64,000 nt of DNA from Burkholderia diffusa (GTDB lineage: Bacteria; Pseudomonadota; Gammaproteobacteria; Burkholderiales; Burkholderiaceae): NCBI RefSeq assembly GCF_902499115.1, contig NZ_CABVPN010000034.1, positions 1 to 64,000 of the forward strand, written 5' to 3'. The notes beneath the pieces were generated by a model that saw nothing but the letters and a program-made list of their open reading frames with translations, had not been told where the DNA came from and ran no database searches. The translations under genes were made by a program, and so were the position numbers. This document shows positions 27,017 to 35,771 of the stretch, one piece after another. The stretch's first letter is position 1. Each line of letters starts with the position of its first letter.

Positions 27017-27658
27017 TCAGTGACGGACCAGCGCCATCATCGCACCGAAGCCGACGAAGATGCCGCCCGTCAGCCGGTTGAAGACCTTCGCGACGCTCTG
27101 GCTCTTCAGCGTCGCGCCGATGCGCGTGCCGAACGACGCGTAGACGAGATACCAGCTGACCTCGATCACCGCGAACGTGACGACGAGGATGCCGAACTGC
27201 GGCAGCGTCGGCTCGGATGCGTTGATGAACTGCGGCAGCAGCGCGGCCGCGAACAGGATCGCCTTCGGGTTGCTGCCTGCGACCAGGAAACCGTTGCGGA
27301 ACAGCGCCGAGCGCGATGCCGACGCGACCTGGCGCGACACGGTTTCGACGTCGGCGGCAGGCTGCTCGTCGTCGACGCGCGCGCGCCACGCCTTCACGCC
27401 GAGGTAGATCAGGTAGGCCGCGCCCGCAAAGCGCAACGTGTTGAACATCGCCGGCCAGGCCTCGAGCACGGCACCGAGGCCCGCCGCCGACACCGACAGC
27501 ATCAGCACCAGCGCGGTGAGACAGCCGGCCATCGTCCACGCCGAACGCCGCAGCCCGTGCCGCGCGCCGTGCGTCATCACGAGCAGCATGTTCGGACCCG
27601 GAATCGCCGACACGACGAACACCGTCGCCACGAAAAGCCACCACGTATGCAGGTTCAT
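27017..27658 (-). CDS. LysE/RhtB-family amino acid exporter
   Basis: 213 aa with six hydrophobic segments. The N-terminal signature IPGPNMLLVMTHGARHG and the GSNPKAILFAAALLPQF segment are family hallmarks. Such proteins export amino acids such as homoserine, threonine or lysine; the substrate is not deducible. A GTG 6 nt upstream (27664) is an alternative start. Confidence 0.88.
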   Translation of the reverse strand: MNLHTWWLFVATVFVVSAIPGPNMLLVMTHGARHGLRRSAWTMAGCLTALVLMLSVSAAGLGAVLEAWPAMFNTLRFAGAAYLIYLGVKAWRARVDDEQPAADVETVSRQVASASRSALFRNGFLVAGSNPKAILFAAALLPQFINASEPTLPQFGILVVTFAVIEVSWYLVYASFGTRIGATLKSQSVAKVFNRLTGGIFVGFGAMMALVRH

Positions 27659-27729
27659 GACCACCCCGACCGAAAGAGAAACGAAACGTCGATTATGCCG
27701 CGCACGCGGCGTGTCTGTCCCGCGCCGGC

Positions 27730-28599
27730 TCAGCGGCCCGCGCGGCGCAGCGCGACTTCGCCGAGCACCGCGAAGTCCTGTTCGCCGCCGCCGTGCGCGA
27801 GCGCATCGAGCAGGCTGTCGCGCACGACGCTCGCCACCGGCAGCGGGACCGACGCGGCGTCGCCGGCCTGCAGCGCGAGCCGCACGTCCTTCAGCCCGAG
27901 GCGCGCCTTGAAACGCGCGGGCTCGTAGCTGCGCTCGGCGATCATCCCGCCATAGCCTTCGTAGACCGGCCCCGGAAACACGCTGTTCGTGATGACGTCG
28001 AGGAAGTCGCGCATCGCGACGCCGTGCGCGCCGAGCAGCGCGGACGCCTCGCCGAGCGTCTCGATCGCCGACGCGAGCGTGAAATTCGCGGCGATCTTCG
28101 CGACGTTCGCGTGCTGCGGCAGCGAGCCGAAGCGCCAGGTCTTCTGGCCGATCGCGTCGAACAGCGGCTGCACGCGGTCGATTGCCTCGGCCGGGCCGCC
28201 GGCCATGATCGTCAGGCGCGCGGCGGCCGCGACGTCCGGACGCCCCATCACGGGCGCGGCGACGTAGGCGAGGCCGCGCGACGCATGCGCGTGCGCGAGC
28301 GACTCGGCGAGCGCGACCGACACCGTGGCCATGTTCACGTGAATCAGGCCGCGCGGTGCCTGCGCGAGCAGCGCGTCGTCGAATACTTCGCGCGCCGCGG
28401 CATCGTCGGCGAGCATCGAGAAAACGGCATCGCCGCGAAACGCGTCGGCAGGCGTCGCGACGATCTGTGCGCCGAGCGCGGCAAGCGGCTCGGCGCGCTC
28501 GCGCGACCGGTTCCAGACCCGCACGTCATGCCCCGCCTTCAGCAGGTTCGTCGCGATCGCCTGCCCCATTTCGCCCAGCCCGATAAATCCGAGATCCAT
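27730..28599 (-). CDS. NAD(P)-dependent beta-hydroxyacid dehydrogenase-like oxidoreductase
   Basis: 289 aa. The N-terminal Rossmann motif is GFIGLGEMGQAIATNL with a basic NR after beta-2 (VWNRSRE), which favours NADP. The middle holds the catalytic Lys in NVAKIAANF (about residue 170) followed by a helical dimerisation domain. This is the 3-hydroxyisobutyrate dehydrogenase / GLYR1 / imine-reductase-like superfamily; substrate unknown. ATG 28599 was chosen; the open frame continues upstream for 146 codons opposite the next gene, but that part is a shadow. Confidence 0.85.
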   Translation of the reverse strand: MDLGFIGLGEMGQAIATNLLKAGHDVRVWNRSRERAEPLAALGAQIVATPADAFRGDAVFSMLADDAAAREVFDDALLAQAPRGLIHVNMATVSVALAESLAHAHASRGLAYVAAPVMGRPDVAAAARLTIMAGGPAEAIDRVQPLFDAIGQKTWRFGSLPQHANVAKIAANFTLASAIETLGEASALLGAHGVAMRDFLDVITNSVFPGPVYEGYGGMIAERSYEPARFKARLGLKDVRLALQAGDAASVPLPVASVVRDSLLDALAHGGGEQDFAVLGEVALRRAGR

Positions 28600-28696
28600 T
28601 TCCCCGCTCCTTCGACTCGTGAAGCGTGGAGTTAAACACAGATGGCGGTGACCTGCAGCCCCGGCGACCGGCTGCACGCGGTGCGATACTGCCCGG

Positions 28697-29464
28697 ATGG
28701 CGACCGCGATCTTCCGCTTCCACGGTGAACTGAACGCATTTCTCGCTCGCGCCCAGCGCGAGCGCGTGTTCACGCACGCGTTTTCCCGCGACGCGACGGT
28801 CAAACATGCGATCGAGGCGCTCGGCGTCCCGCATACGGAAATCGGCCGGCTCTGCGTGAACGGCGCACCGTCCGCCCTCGACCGGCCGCTCGGCGACGGC
28901 GACCGCGTCGACATCCATCCGGAGCGCCCGCAGCCGTCGGCCGCATCCCCGCAGCCGCAACCGGACCGCTGGCGCTTCGTCGCCGACGCGCACCTCGGCG
29001 GCCTTGCGCAGCTGCTGCGCCTCGCCGGCTTCGACACCTGCTACGACAACCACTACCGCGACGACGAACTCGTCGCGCTCGCCTCGCGCGAAGGCCGGAT
29101 CGTGCTGACACGCGACCGCGAGCTGCTCAAGCGCCGCGCGGTCGCACGCGGCTGCTACCTGCACGCGCAGCAGCCGGACGCGCAGTTGCGCGAGCTGTTC
29201 GCGCGGCTCGACCTCGCGCCGCACATGTGGCCGTTCCGGCTGTGCCTGCGCTGCAACGCGCCGCTGCACGCGCTCGATGCGGCGGACGCCGCGCCGCGCG
29301 TGCCGGCCGGCGTCCGGCAGCGGCACCGCCGCTTTGCCGCGTGCGACGTGTGCCAGCGGGTGTTCTGGGAAGGATCGCACTGGCGCCGGATGCGCGCGGT
29401 GGTCGACGCGATGCGCGCGCCGCCGCCCGGTGCCCTCGACGTTCCGGACGTGGCGGACGCCTGA
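28697..29464 (+). CDS. Mut7-C RNase-domain protein with N-terminal ubiquitin-like domain
   Basis: 255 aa. The N-terminal 80 residues (ATAIFRFHGELNAFL, LGDGDRVDIHPE) form a MoaD/ThiS-like beta-grasp domain called Mut7-C ubiquitin. Residues from about 95 form a PIN-like Mut7-C RNase domain with acidic residues in FVADAHLGGLAQLLRLAGFD, DDELVALA and RIVLTRDRELL. A zinc ribbon follows (CLRCN and CDVCQ). The domain pair is known but its substrate in bacteria is not established. It starts 97 bp from the divergent dehydrogenase gene. Confidence 0.85.
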   Translation: MATAIFRFHGELNAFLARAQRERVFTHAFSRDATVKHAIEALGVPHTEIGRLCVNGAPSALDRPLGDGDRVDIHPERPQPSAASPQPQPDRWRFVADAHLGGLAQLLRLAGFDTCYDNHYRDDELVALASREGRIVLTRDRELLKRRAVARGCYLHAQQPDAQLRELFARLDLAPHMWPFRLCLRCNAPLHALDAADAAPRVPAGVRQRHRRFAACDVCQRVFWEGSHWRRMRAVVDAMRAPPPGALDVPDVADA

Positions 29465-29468
29465 AAAA

Positions 29469-29504
29469 ACAAAACCCCGCATGCCGAAGCGTGCGGGGTT
29501 TCGC
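29469..29504. terminator. Bidirectional terminator after the Mut7-C gene
   Basis: Arms AACCCCGCA (29473-29481) and TGCGGGGTT (29492-29500), A-tract before and short T-run after. It lies between convergent genes. Confidence 0.75.
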
Positions 29505-29542
29505 GACGGATGGCTGGCAGCGCCAGCTCCGGCGAGGCGCGC

Positions 29543-29779
29543 TTAGTTGGCTGCGCCCGAGTCGTTCGTGCCGGCGGCCGAAGCGGCTGCGGCCTTCGCC
29601 TTGCCCTTTGCCGAACCGTGGTGCTTCAGCTTGTGCTTCGGCTTGCTGTGATCCTTCTTCATCGGTGCGGAAGAGGGTGCCATCGCGCCTGCCGGAGCCG
29701 ACGCCGACTCCTGTGCGAATGCCGAAACCGATGCGAGAGCGAATGCTGCGGTCATGATCGAAGCGAGCGTCTTCTTCAT
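29543..29779 (-). CDS. Small basic secreted protein
   Basis: 78 aa. Signal peptide with cleavage after AFA (about residue 22). The mature part is rich in Ala, Ser, Lys and His with KKDHSKPKHKLKHHG in the centre and GKAKAAAA after it. It has no cysteine and is probably disordered and strongly basic. The ribosome site AAGGAAG lies 5-6 nt upstream. Similar short proteins are common in Burkholderia; function unknown, metal or nucleic-acid binding would be speculation. Confidence 0.7.
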   Translation of the reverse strand: MKKTLASIMTAAFALASVSAFAQESASAPAGAMAPSSAPMKKDHSKPKHKLKHHGSAKGKAKAAAASAAGTNDSGAAN

Positions 29780-30145
29780 TGTTCTTCCTTTAGCGGAGAA
29801 AAAGTCAAACGTACCGGTAAGTGATGCGAGGCATCCGCATCGTAACATCAGTCGCGCCGGATCGCCGGTCGCCGCCGGGCGGGCCGGCTCATGCCTTTCC
29901 GCCTCGACAAATACTGATGCACTGGCTCCATAACGCATCGCCCGCGCGACGAGTTGACATGCCGCTTGCATCCTTCGGGTTTCCCCGGGGGCGCCGGTTT
30001 CGGGCCCGCGCGACGCGCCGCGGGACGTGCATCAATCGTCCGACAAACCGTCTCTCACGCCCGCCGCGGCGACGCTATACTGGCCTCCTTCCGTCCCAAC
30101 CGGACGCGGCCGGTCACAGACCGCCGCCGTCGCGAGGCGCCCAAA

Positions 30146-31351
30146 TTGCCCGATCACAATCTGGACAAACTGAAAATCGACCGGCGTCCCGTCGCAACCG
30201 CGCCACGCCGGCGCCGGTGGGTCCGCTACGCGGTCGCCGCCGCGCTCGTCATCGTCGCGATCGTTGCCGTGCTGGCGCTCACCGGCCGCCCGACGGTCGA
30301 CACGACCGCCGTCACGTCCGCCTACCCGTACCAGAACGACACCCAGCTCAACGCGACCGGCTACGTCGTGCCGCAGCGCAAGGCCGCGGTCGCGTCGAAA
30401 GGCCAGGGGCGCGTCGAATGGCTCGGCGTGCTCGAAGGCACGCGCGTGAAAAAGGACGAGATCATCGCGCGGCTCGAAAGCCGCGACGTGGAAGCGTCGC
30501 TGGCGCAAGCACGCGCACAGGCGCAAGTCTCCCGCGCCAACCTCGGCGTCGCTCAGGCGGAGCTGAAGGACGCGGAGATCGCGCTGCGCCGCACCGCCGT
30601 GCTCGCGCCGAAGGGTGCGGTGCCGGCCGCACAGCTCGACATCGACACGGCCCGCGTGAACAAGGCGCGCGCATCGGTCAACAGCGACGAGGCCGCGATC
30701 GCGTCCGCCGAGGCCAATGCGCAGGCCGCACAGGTCGCGGTCGATCAGACGGTGATCCGCGCGCCGTTCGACGGCATCGTGCTGGCAAAGCACGCGAACG
30801 TCGGCGACAACATCACGCCGTTCTCGTCCGCGTCGGACAGCAAGGGCGCGGTCGTGACGATTGCCGACATGGACACGCTCGAGGTCGAGGCCGACGTCGC
30901 CGAATCGAACATCGCGAAGATCCGCGCGGAGCAGCCGTGCGAGATCCAGCTCGACGCGCTGCCCGACATGCGCTTCGCGGGCCGCGTGTCGCGCATCGTG
31001 CCGACCGTCGACCGCTCGAAGGCGACGGTGCTCGTGAAGGTGCGTTTCGTCGACCGCGACGAGCGCGTGCTGCCCGACATGAGCGCGAAGATCGCGTTCC
31101 TGTCGAAGCCTGCTTCGCCGCAGGACCGGCAGCCGGTGACCGCCGTGCAGGCGAGCGCGGTGGTCGAACGCGACGGCCGGCCGGTCGTGTTCGTCGTGAA
31201 GGACGACACCGTGCATGCAACGGCGGTGACCAAGGGCGCGCGGATCGGCGAACTCGTCGCGATCCGCGGCGTGAAGCCCGGCGACACGGTCGTGCTCGCG
31301 CCGGGCGCGAAGCTGAAGGACGGCGCGAAAGTGACCGTCGCGAAGAAGTAG
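30146..31351 (+). CDS. Periplasmic adaptor (MacA/HlyD-like) of an ABC export system
   Basis: About 401 aa. A single N-terminal membrane segment (VRYAVAAALVIVAIVAVLALTG) is followed by a biotinyl-lipoyl-like half (YVVPQRKAAVASKGQGRV), a helical hairpin (DVEASLAQARAQAQVSRANL), and a beta-barrel domain with the second lipoyl half (VIRAPFDGIVLAKHANVG). I propose the TTG at 30146, with GCGAGG 9 nt upstream, because no ATG or GTG near the expected N-terminus has a ribosome site; the first ATG in frame is 64 codons earlier. It is the first gene of a four-gene export operon. Confidence 0.8.
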   Translation: MPDHNLDKLKIDRRPVATAPRRRRWVRYAVAAALVIVAIVAVLALTGRPTVDTTAVTSAYPYQNDTQLNATGYVVPQRKAAVASKGQGRVEWLGVLEGTRVKKDEIIARLESRDVEASLAQARAQAQVSRANLGVAQAELKDAEIALRRTAVLAPKGAVPAAQLDIDTARVNKARASVNSDEAAIASAEANAQAAQVAVDQTVIRAPFDGIVLAKHANVGDNITPFSSASDSKGAVVTIADMDTLEVEADVAESNIAKIRAEQPCEIQLDALPDMRFAGRVSRIVPTVDRSKATVLVKVRFVDRDERVLPDMSAKIAFLSKPASPQDRQPVTAVQASAVVERDGRPVVFVVKDDTVHATAVTKGARIGELVAIRGVKPGDTVVLAPGAKLKDGAKVTVAKK

Positions 31352-31352
31352 C

Positions 31353-32060
31353 GTGGTGAGCGTGAACGACGCCTCGCCACCGCTCGTCGAGATCAGCCAC
31401 GTCGCGAAGTCGTACCGGCGCGGCCACCAGATCGTGCCGGTGCTGACCGACATCACGCTCGACATCGGCGAAGGCGACTTCGTCGCGCTGATGGGGCCAT
31501 CGGGTTCCGGCAAGAGCACGCTGCTCAATCTCATCGCCGGCATCGACCGGCCCGACAGCGGCGAGCTGCGCGTGGGCGGCCTCGACATCTCGCGGCTCGA
31601 GGAAGCGCAACTCGCCGAATGGCGCGCGGCGAACGTCGGCTTCATCTTCCAGTTCTACAACCTGATGCCCGTGCTCACCGCGTTCGAGAACGTCGAGCTG
31701 CCGCTGATGCTCACGCACCTGTCGCGCCGCGAACGGCGCGAGCACGTCGAGATGGTGCTCGACATGGTGAATCTCGGCGACCGGAAGACCCATTACCCGT
31801 CCGAGCTGTCGGGCGGCCAGCAGCAGCGCGTCGCGATCGCGCGCGCGTTGATCACCGATCCGGTGCTGATCGTCGCCGACGAGCCGACCGGCGACCTCGA
31901 CCGCGCATCGGCCACCGACGTGCTCGCGATGCTGCAGCGGATGAACGCCGAGCTCGGCAAGACGATCATCATGGTGACCCACGATGCGCACGCGGCCGCC
32001 GCCGCGCGCTCGGTCGTGCATCTGGAAAAAGGGGAGCTGATCGATGGGCACGCCGTCTGA
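31353..32060 (+). CDS. ABC transporter ATPase, MacB/LolD type
   Basis: 235 aa. Walker A GPSGSGKST (about residue 48), Q-loop FQFYNLMPVL, signature LSGGQQQR and Walker B LIVADEPTGD are all present. The family drives mechanotransmission systems where FtsX-like permeases do not transport through the membrane. The start is one of three closely spaced GTG codons (31353, 31356, 31362), one base after the adaptor stop, so translation is coupled. Confidence 0.92.
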   Translation: MVSVNDASPPLVEISHVAKSYRRGHQIVPVLTDITLDIGEGDFVALMGPSGSGKSTLLNLIAGIDRPDSGELRVGGLDISRLEEAQLAEWRAANVGFIFQFYNLMPVLTAFENVELPLMLTHLSRRERREHVEMVLDMVNLGDRKTHYPSELSGGQQQRVAIARALITDPVLIVADEPTGDLDRASATDVLAMLQRMNAELGKTIIMVTHDAHAAAAARSVVHLEKGELIDGHAV

Positions 32061-32078
32061 CGGACGGGAGCGCGCGCG

Positions 32079-33233
32079 ATGTACGTGCTGAAGCTGATCG
32101 CGCGCAATGCGCTGCGGCACCGGCTGCGCACGTTGCTGACCGTGCTCGGGCTGACCATCGCGGTGCTGGCGTTCGGGCTGCTGCACACCGTCGTCGACGC
32201 GTGGTACGCAGGCGCGGCCGCCGCGTCCAGCGGCCGGCTCGTCACGCGCAACGCGATCTCGCTCGTGTTCCCGCTGCCGGTCAGCTACGAGAACCGGATC
32301 CGCGGCGTCGACGGCGTGACGGCCGTGGTCCGCTCGAACTGGTTCGGCGGCATCTACCGCGACCCCAAGAACTTCTTCGCGAGTTTCGCGGTGTCGGAGA
32401 ACTATCTCGACCTGTATCCGGAATTCATCCTCCCGGCGCAGCAGCGCGCCGACTACGACCGCGACCGCCGCGGCTGCCTCGTCGGGCGCCAGCTCGCGAC
32501 GCAGTTCGGCTTCAAGGTCGGCGACGTGATTCCGCTGAAAGGCACGATCTACCCGGGCACGTGGGACTTCGTCGTGCGCGGCATTCTCGACGGCCGCGAC
32601 GATTCGACGATCACGCGCCAGCTGGTGTTCCACTGGGATTACCTGAACGAGACGGTGCGCAAGCGGACGCCGAAGCAGGCCGACCAGGTCGGCGTGTTCG
32701 TGCTCGGGGTCGCGAACCCGGACGACGGCGCAGCGATCGCGCGAAACGTCGACGCGGTGTTCAAGAACTCGCTCGCCGAAACGCTGACCGAGACCGAGCA
32801 GGCGTTCCAGCTCGGCTTCGTCGCGATGTCGAACCAGATCATCGCGGCGATCCGCGTCGTGTCGTACGTGGTGATCCTGATCATCATGGCCGTGATGGCC
32901 AACGCGATGGCGATGAGCGCGCGCGAACGCACCGCCGAATACGCGACGCTGAAGGCGCTCGGCTTCGGCCCCGGCTTTCTCGCGCTGATCGTGTTCGGCG
33001 AATCGGTCGTGATCGCGGTGGTCGGCGGCGGGCTCGCGATGCTCGCGACACCGCCGGCCGCGAGCCTCTTCAAGCAGGCCGCGGGCGGCATCTTCCCGGT
33101 ATTCAAGGTGTCGGCCGAAACGATGGCGCTGCAGGCCGCATGCTCGGTCGCGGTCGGCCTCGCGGCCGCGCTCGTGCCGGCGTGGCAGGCGGCGCGCGTG
33201 CGCGTGGTCGAAGGCCTGCGGGCGATCGGATAG
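32079..33233 (+). CDS. FtsX-like permease, first of pair
   Basis: 384 aa with the MacB/FtsX layout: one N-terminal membrane helix (LLTVLGLTIAVLAFGLL), a large periplasmic domain (about residues 45-255), then three C-terminal helices (VVSYVVILIIMAVMA; GESVVIAVVGGGLA; ACSVAVGLAAAL). It ends with VRVVEGLRAIG, the usual coupling-helix ending. It pairs with the next gene and the ATPase before it. Confidence 0.9.
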   Translation: MYVLKLIARNALRHRLRTLLTVLGLTIAVLAFGLLHTVVDAWYAGAAAASSGRLVTRNAISLVFPLPVSYENRIRGVDGVTAVVRSNWFGGIYRDPKNFFASFAVSENYLDLYPEFILPAQQRADYDRDRRGCLVGRQLATQFGFKVGDVIPLKGTIYPGTWDFVVRGILDGRDDSTITRQLVFHWDYLNETVRKRTPKQADQVGVFVLGVANPDDGAAIARNVDAVFKNSLAETLTETEQAFQLGFVAMSNQIIAAIRVVSYVVILIIMAVMANAMAMSARERTAEYATLKALGFGPGFLALIVFGESVVIAVVGGGLAMLATPPAASLFKQAAGGIFPVFKVSAETMALQAACSVAVGLAAALVPAWQAARVRVVEGLRAIG

Positions 33234-33237
33234 GCGC

Positions 33238-34404
33238 ATGGCCATTCCACTCACCTACATCGCGCGCAACCTGTGGACGCGCCGGCTCACCACCGCGCTC
33301 ACCGCGGGCGGGATGGCGCTGGTGATCTTCGTGTTCGCGACGGTGCAGATGCTCGACGCGGGGCTCACGCAGACGCTCGTGTCGACCGGCGAACCGGACA
33401 ACGCGGTGGTGATCCGCAAAGGCGCCGAAACCGAGATTCAGAGTGCGATCGACCACCAGCAGGCCAACGCGCTCGAGATGCACCCGGCTGTCGCGCTCGG
33501 CCCGGACGGCCGGCCGCTCGTGTCGAAGGAAGCGGTCGTGCTGATTTCGCTGGTAAAGACGTCGTCCGGCAAGCCGTCGAACGTCGTGATCCGCGGCGTG
33601 TCGCCGGCCGGCCTCGCGCTGCGCCCGCACGTGAAGCTCGTCGCCGGCCGCATGTTCACGCCCGGCTCGTCGGAGATCATCGTCGGCAGCGCGATCGCGA
33701 AGGGGTTCAGCGGCACGCAACTCGGCGACAGCCTGCATTTCGCGCAGCGCGACTGGACCGTCGTCGGCATCTTCGATGCGGGCGGCAGCGGCTTCGACTC
33801 GGAGATCTGGGGTGACGTCGACCAGTTGATGCAGTCGTTCCGGCGCACCAGCTACTCGTCGATGGTGCTGCGCATCCCGAGCGCCGACGGCTTCGCGCGC
33901 TTCAAGGCCGACATCGACGTCGACCCGCGCCTGACGGATGAAGCGAAACGCGAGCAGACGTTTTACGGCGACCAGTCGAAGGCGTTGTCGACCTTCATCA
34001 ACATCCTGGGCATCACGCTGTCGACGATCTTCTCGATCGCCGCGATGATCGGCGCGATGATCACCATGTATGCGTCGGTCGCGAACCGCACCGCGGAAAT
34101 CGGCACGCTGCGCGCGCTCGGCTTCAAGCGCATGAACGTGCTCGCCGCGTTCCTGCTGGAGGCGCTGCTGCTCGGCTTCGTCGGCGGTGTCGCGGGGCTC
34201 GCATCCGCATCGCTGATGGAGTTCGCGTCGTTCTCGACGACCAACTTCCAGACCTTCTCCGACCTGTCGTTCCGCTTCGTGCTGACGCCCGCGATCGTCG
34301 TGAAGACGCTGCTGTTCTCGCTCGTGATGGGGCTCGTCGGCGGCTTCCTGCCGGCGATGCGCGCCGCGCGGCTGAACATCGTCGACGCGTTGCGCGCGCA
34401 GTGA
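33238..34404 (+). CDS. FtsX-like permease, second of pair
   Basis: 388 aa with the same topology as the preceding protein: N-terminal helix (AGGMALVIFVFATVQML), periplasmic domain, and three C-terminal helices with the cytoplasmic motif RTAEIGTLRALGFKR between the first two. It starts 4 bp after its partner, giving a heterodimeric membrane unit. No TolC-like outer membrane factor is encoded here. The cargo is unknown. It ends 13 bp from the convergent carotenoid oxygenase gene. Confidence 0.9.
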   Translation: MAIPLTYIARNLWTRRLTTALTAGGMALVIFVFATVQMLDAGLTQTLVSTGEPDNAVVIRKGAETEIQSAIDHQQANALEMHPAVALGPDGRPLVSKEAVVLISLVKTSSGKPSNVVIRGVSPAGLALRPHVKLVAGRMFTPGSSEIIVGSAIAKGFSGTQLGDSLHFAQRDWTVVGIFDAGGSGFDSEIWGDVDQLMQSFRRTSYSSMVLRIPSADGFARFKADIDVDPRLTDEAKREQTFYGDQSKALSTFINILGITLSTIFSIAAMIGAMITMYASVANRTAEIGTLRALGFKRMNVLAAFLLEALLLGFVGGVAGLASASLMEFASFSTTNFQTFSDLSFRFVLTPAIVVKTLLFSLVMGLVGGFLPAMRAARLNIVDALRAQ

Positions 34405-34417
34405 CGCGCGCGGCCCC

Positions 34418-35755
34418 TCACGCCCGACGCTCGCGCGGCACCCACGCGCCGTGGAACCCGGCCGGCACGCGGCGCGGCAGGTGCACCGTCGCGACCGGCG
34501 CCGCGTCGATCGCGCGCGCATCGAGGATCACGACATCGCTCGTATCCGTCGCCGCGCGGTAGACCACCACCAGCAGCCAGCCGTCGTCCTCGTCGGTGCC
34601 GCCCGGGCGCGGCACGAACACCGGCTCACCGTTCTGGTCGCCGGCCGGCACCGCGTAGCGGGTCGTCGTGCCGCGCACGTGGTCGAAACGCATCACGCCG
34701 CGCATCTCGGCGTTGTTCGGCTGCTCGACCGCATACAGGTAGCGGTAGCGGCGCCCCGTCCGGCTTTCGTTGATGCGCGGCAGCTCGATGCCGCCGTCGG
34801 CCAGCGGCCCTTCGTCGATCAGCCCGTTCGCGGTATCGATCACGTAACGCCACAGCTCGCCGACCGGGTTGTCCGCGAAGCGGCCCGTGCGCGCGTCGAG
34901 CCGCAGGAACCACGGATAGCGCACCGCGTCGAGCACGATGCACGACGCATCGCAGTCGTACGCATTCACGACGTGCTGGATGAAGCACGGCTCGATGCCG
35001 AACCAGCGCACGTCGCCGCCGTGGCGCGGCATCACGCCGATCCGCGCGTCGCGGTCGTCGTGCCAGCGCAGCGGCATCCGGTGCCCCTGCTTCAGCATCG
35101 CGAAGTCGTAGCCGACGTTCAGGTCGAGCAGCAGGCTGCGGGTTTCGGTGATCGCGAGGTCGTGCATCATCGACGGCGCACGCACGTCGACGGCGAGGTC
35201 GACGCGCTGCACGCCCTGCGCATCCGCGACGCCGTAGCGCAGCCACGGCGCGCGCCAGTCCGCGTGAAACAGGATCAGTTCGCCCGTCACCGGATCGACT
35301 TTCGGATGCGCGGTCATCGCGCCGCCGAACGCCGTGTGCCGCGCGGGCGCACCGAGCGTATCGAGCGCGGCCGTGATCGCGAGCGGCGCGCCGCCTTCCG
35401 CCAGCGCGAGCAATTCGCCGGCGTGCTGCAGCACGTTCACGTTCGGATTCGTGTCGGGCAGGTGCGGCGCCTGCTCCGGCGCGTGCACATCGGCCCAGCG
35501 GCGCGTGCGCGCCCAGCGGTTCCGGTAGCCGGCCGCGCGGCCGCGTTCGAACGCGATCGCGTGCAGCATCGCCGCTTCCGGCCACCACGACAGCACGTCG
35601 TTACCCTCGAAACGGCCGCCCGGCGGATTCGGGCCATTGCGCAGCAGCGTGCCGTCGAGTTCGGGCGGGATCGTGCCGGTCACGCGCAGGTCGACGAGGT
35701 CGACTTCGTCGGCGACCGGCGCGATCGCGCCGCGGTTCAGATCGAACGTCGTCAT
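34418..35755 (-). CDS. Carotenoid oxygenase (RPE65/lignostilbene dioxygenase) family protein
   Basis: 445 aa, predicted Fe(II) seven-bladed propeller enzyme. The N-terminal LDGTLLRNGPNPPG is the family entry motif. Candidate iron-binding His residues lie in the four spaced segments GGAMTAHPKVD, SMMHDLAIT, CFIQHVVNAYD and the C-terminal AGFHGAWVP. Substrates in the family are carotenoid/apocarotenoid or stilbene double bonds; with no carotenoid genes nearby a lignin-derived stilbene is possible but unproven. It lies 16 bp after the DUF2239 gene on the same strand, so they form an operon. Confidence 0.88.
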   Translation of the reverse strand: MTTFDLNRGAIAPVADEVDLVDLRVTGTIPPELDGTLLRNGPNPPGGRFEGNDVLSWWPEAAMLHAIAFERGRAAGYRNRWARTRRWADVHAPEQAPHLPDTNPNVNVLQHAGELLALAEGGAPLAITAALDTLGAPARHTAFGGAMTAHPKVDPVTGELILFHADWRAPWLRYGVADAQGVQRVDLAVDVRAPSMMHDLAITETRSLLLDLNVGYDFAMLKQGHRMPLRWHDDRDARIGVMPRHGGDVRWFGIEPCFIQHVVNAYDCDASCIVLDAVRYPWFLRLDARTGRFADNPVGELWRYVIDTANGLIDEGPLADGGIELPRINESRTGRRYRYLYAVEQPNNAEMRGVMRFDHVRGTTTRYAVPAGDQNGEPVFVPRPGGTDEDDGWLLVVVYRAATDTSDVVILDARAIDAAPVATVHLPRRVPAGFHGAWVPRERRA

Positions 35756-35771
35756 CGCGTCGTCTGCTCCG

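Noticed and set aside
28600..29037. 146-codon N-terminal extension of the beta-hydroxyacid dehydrogenase-like protein
   Set aside because: The Rossmann motif must be near the N-terminus in this family and starts directly after ATG 28599; the extension is antisense to the Mut7-C gene.
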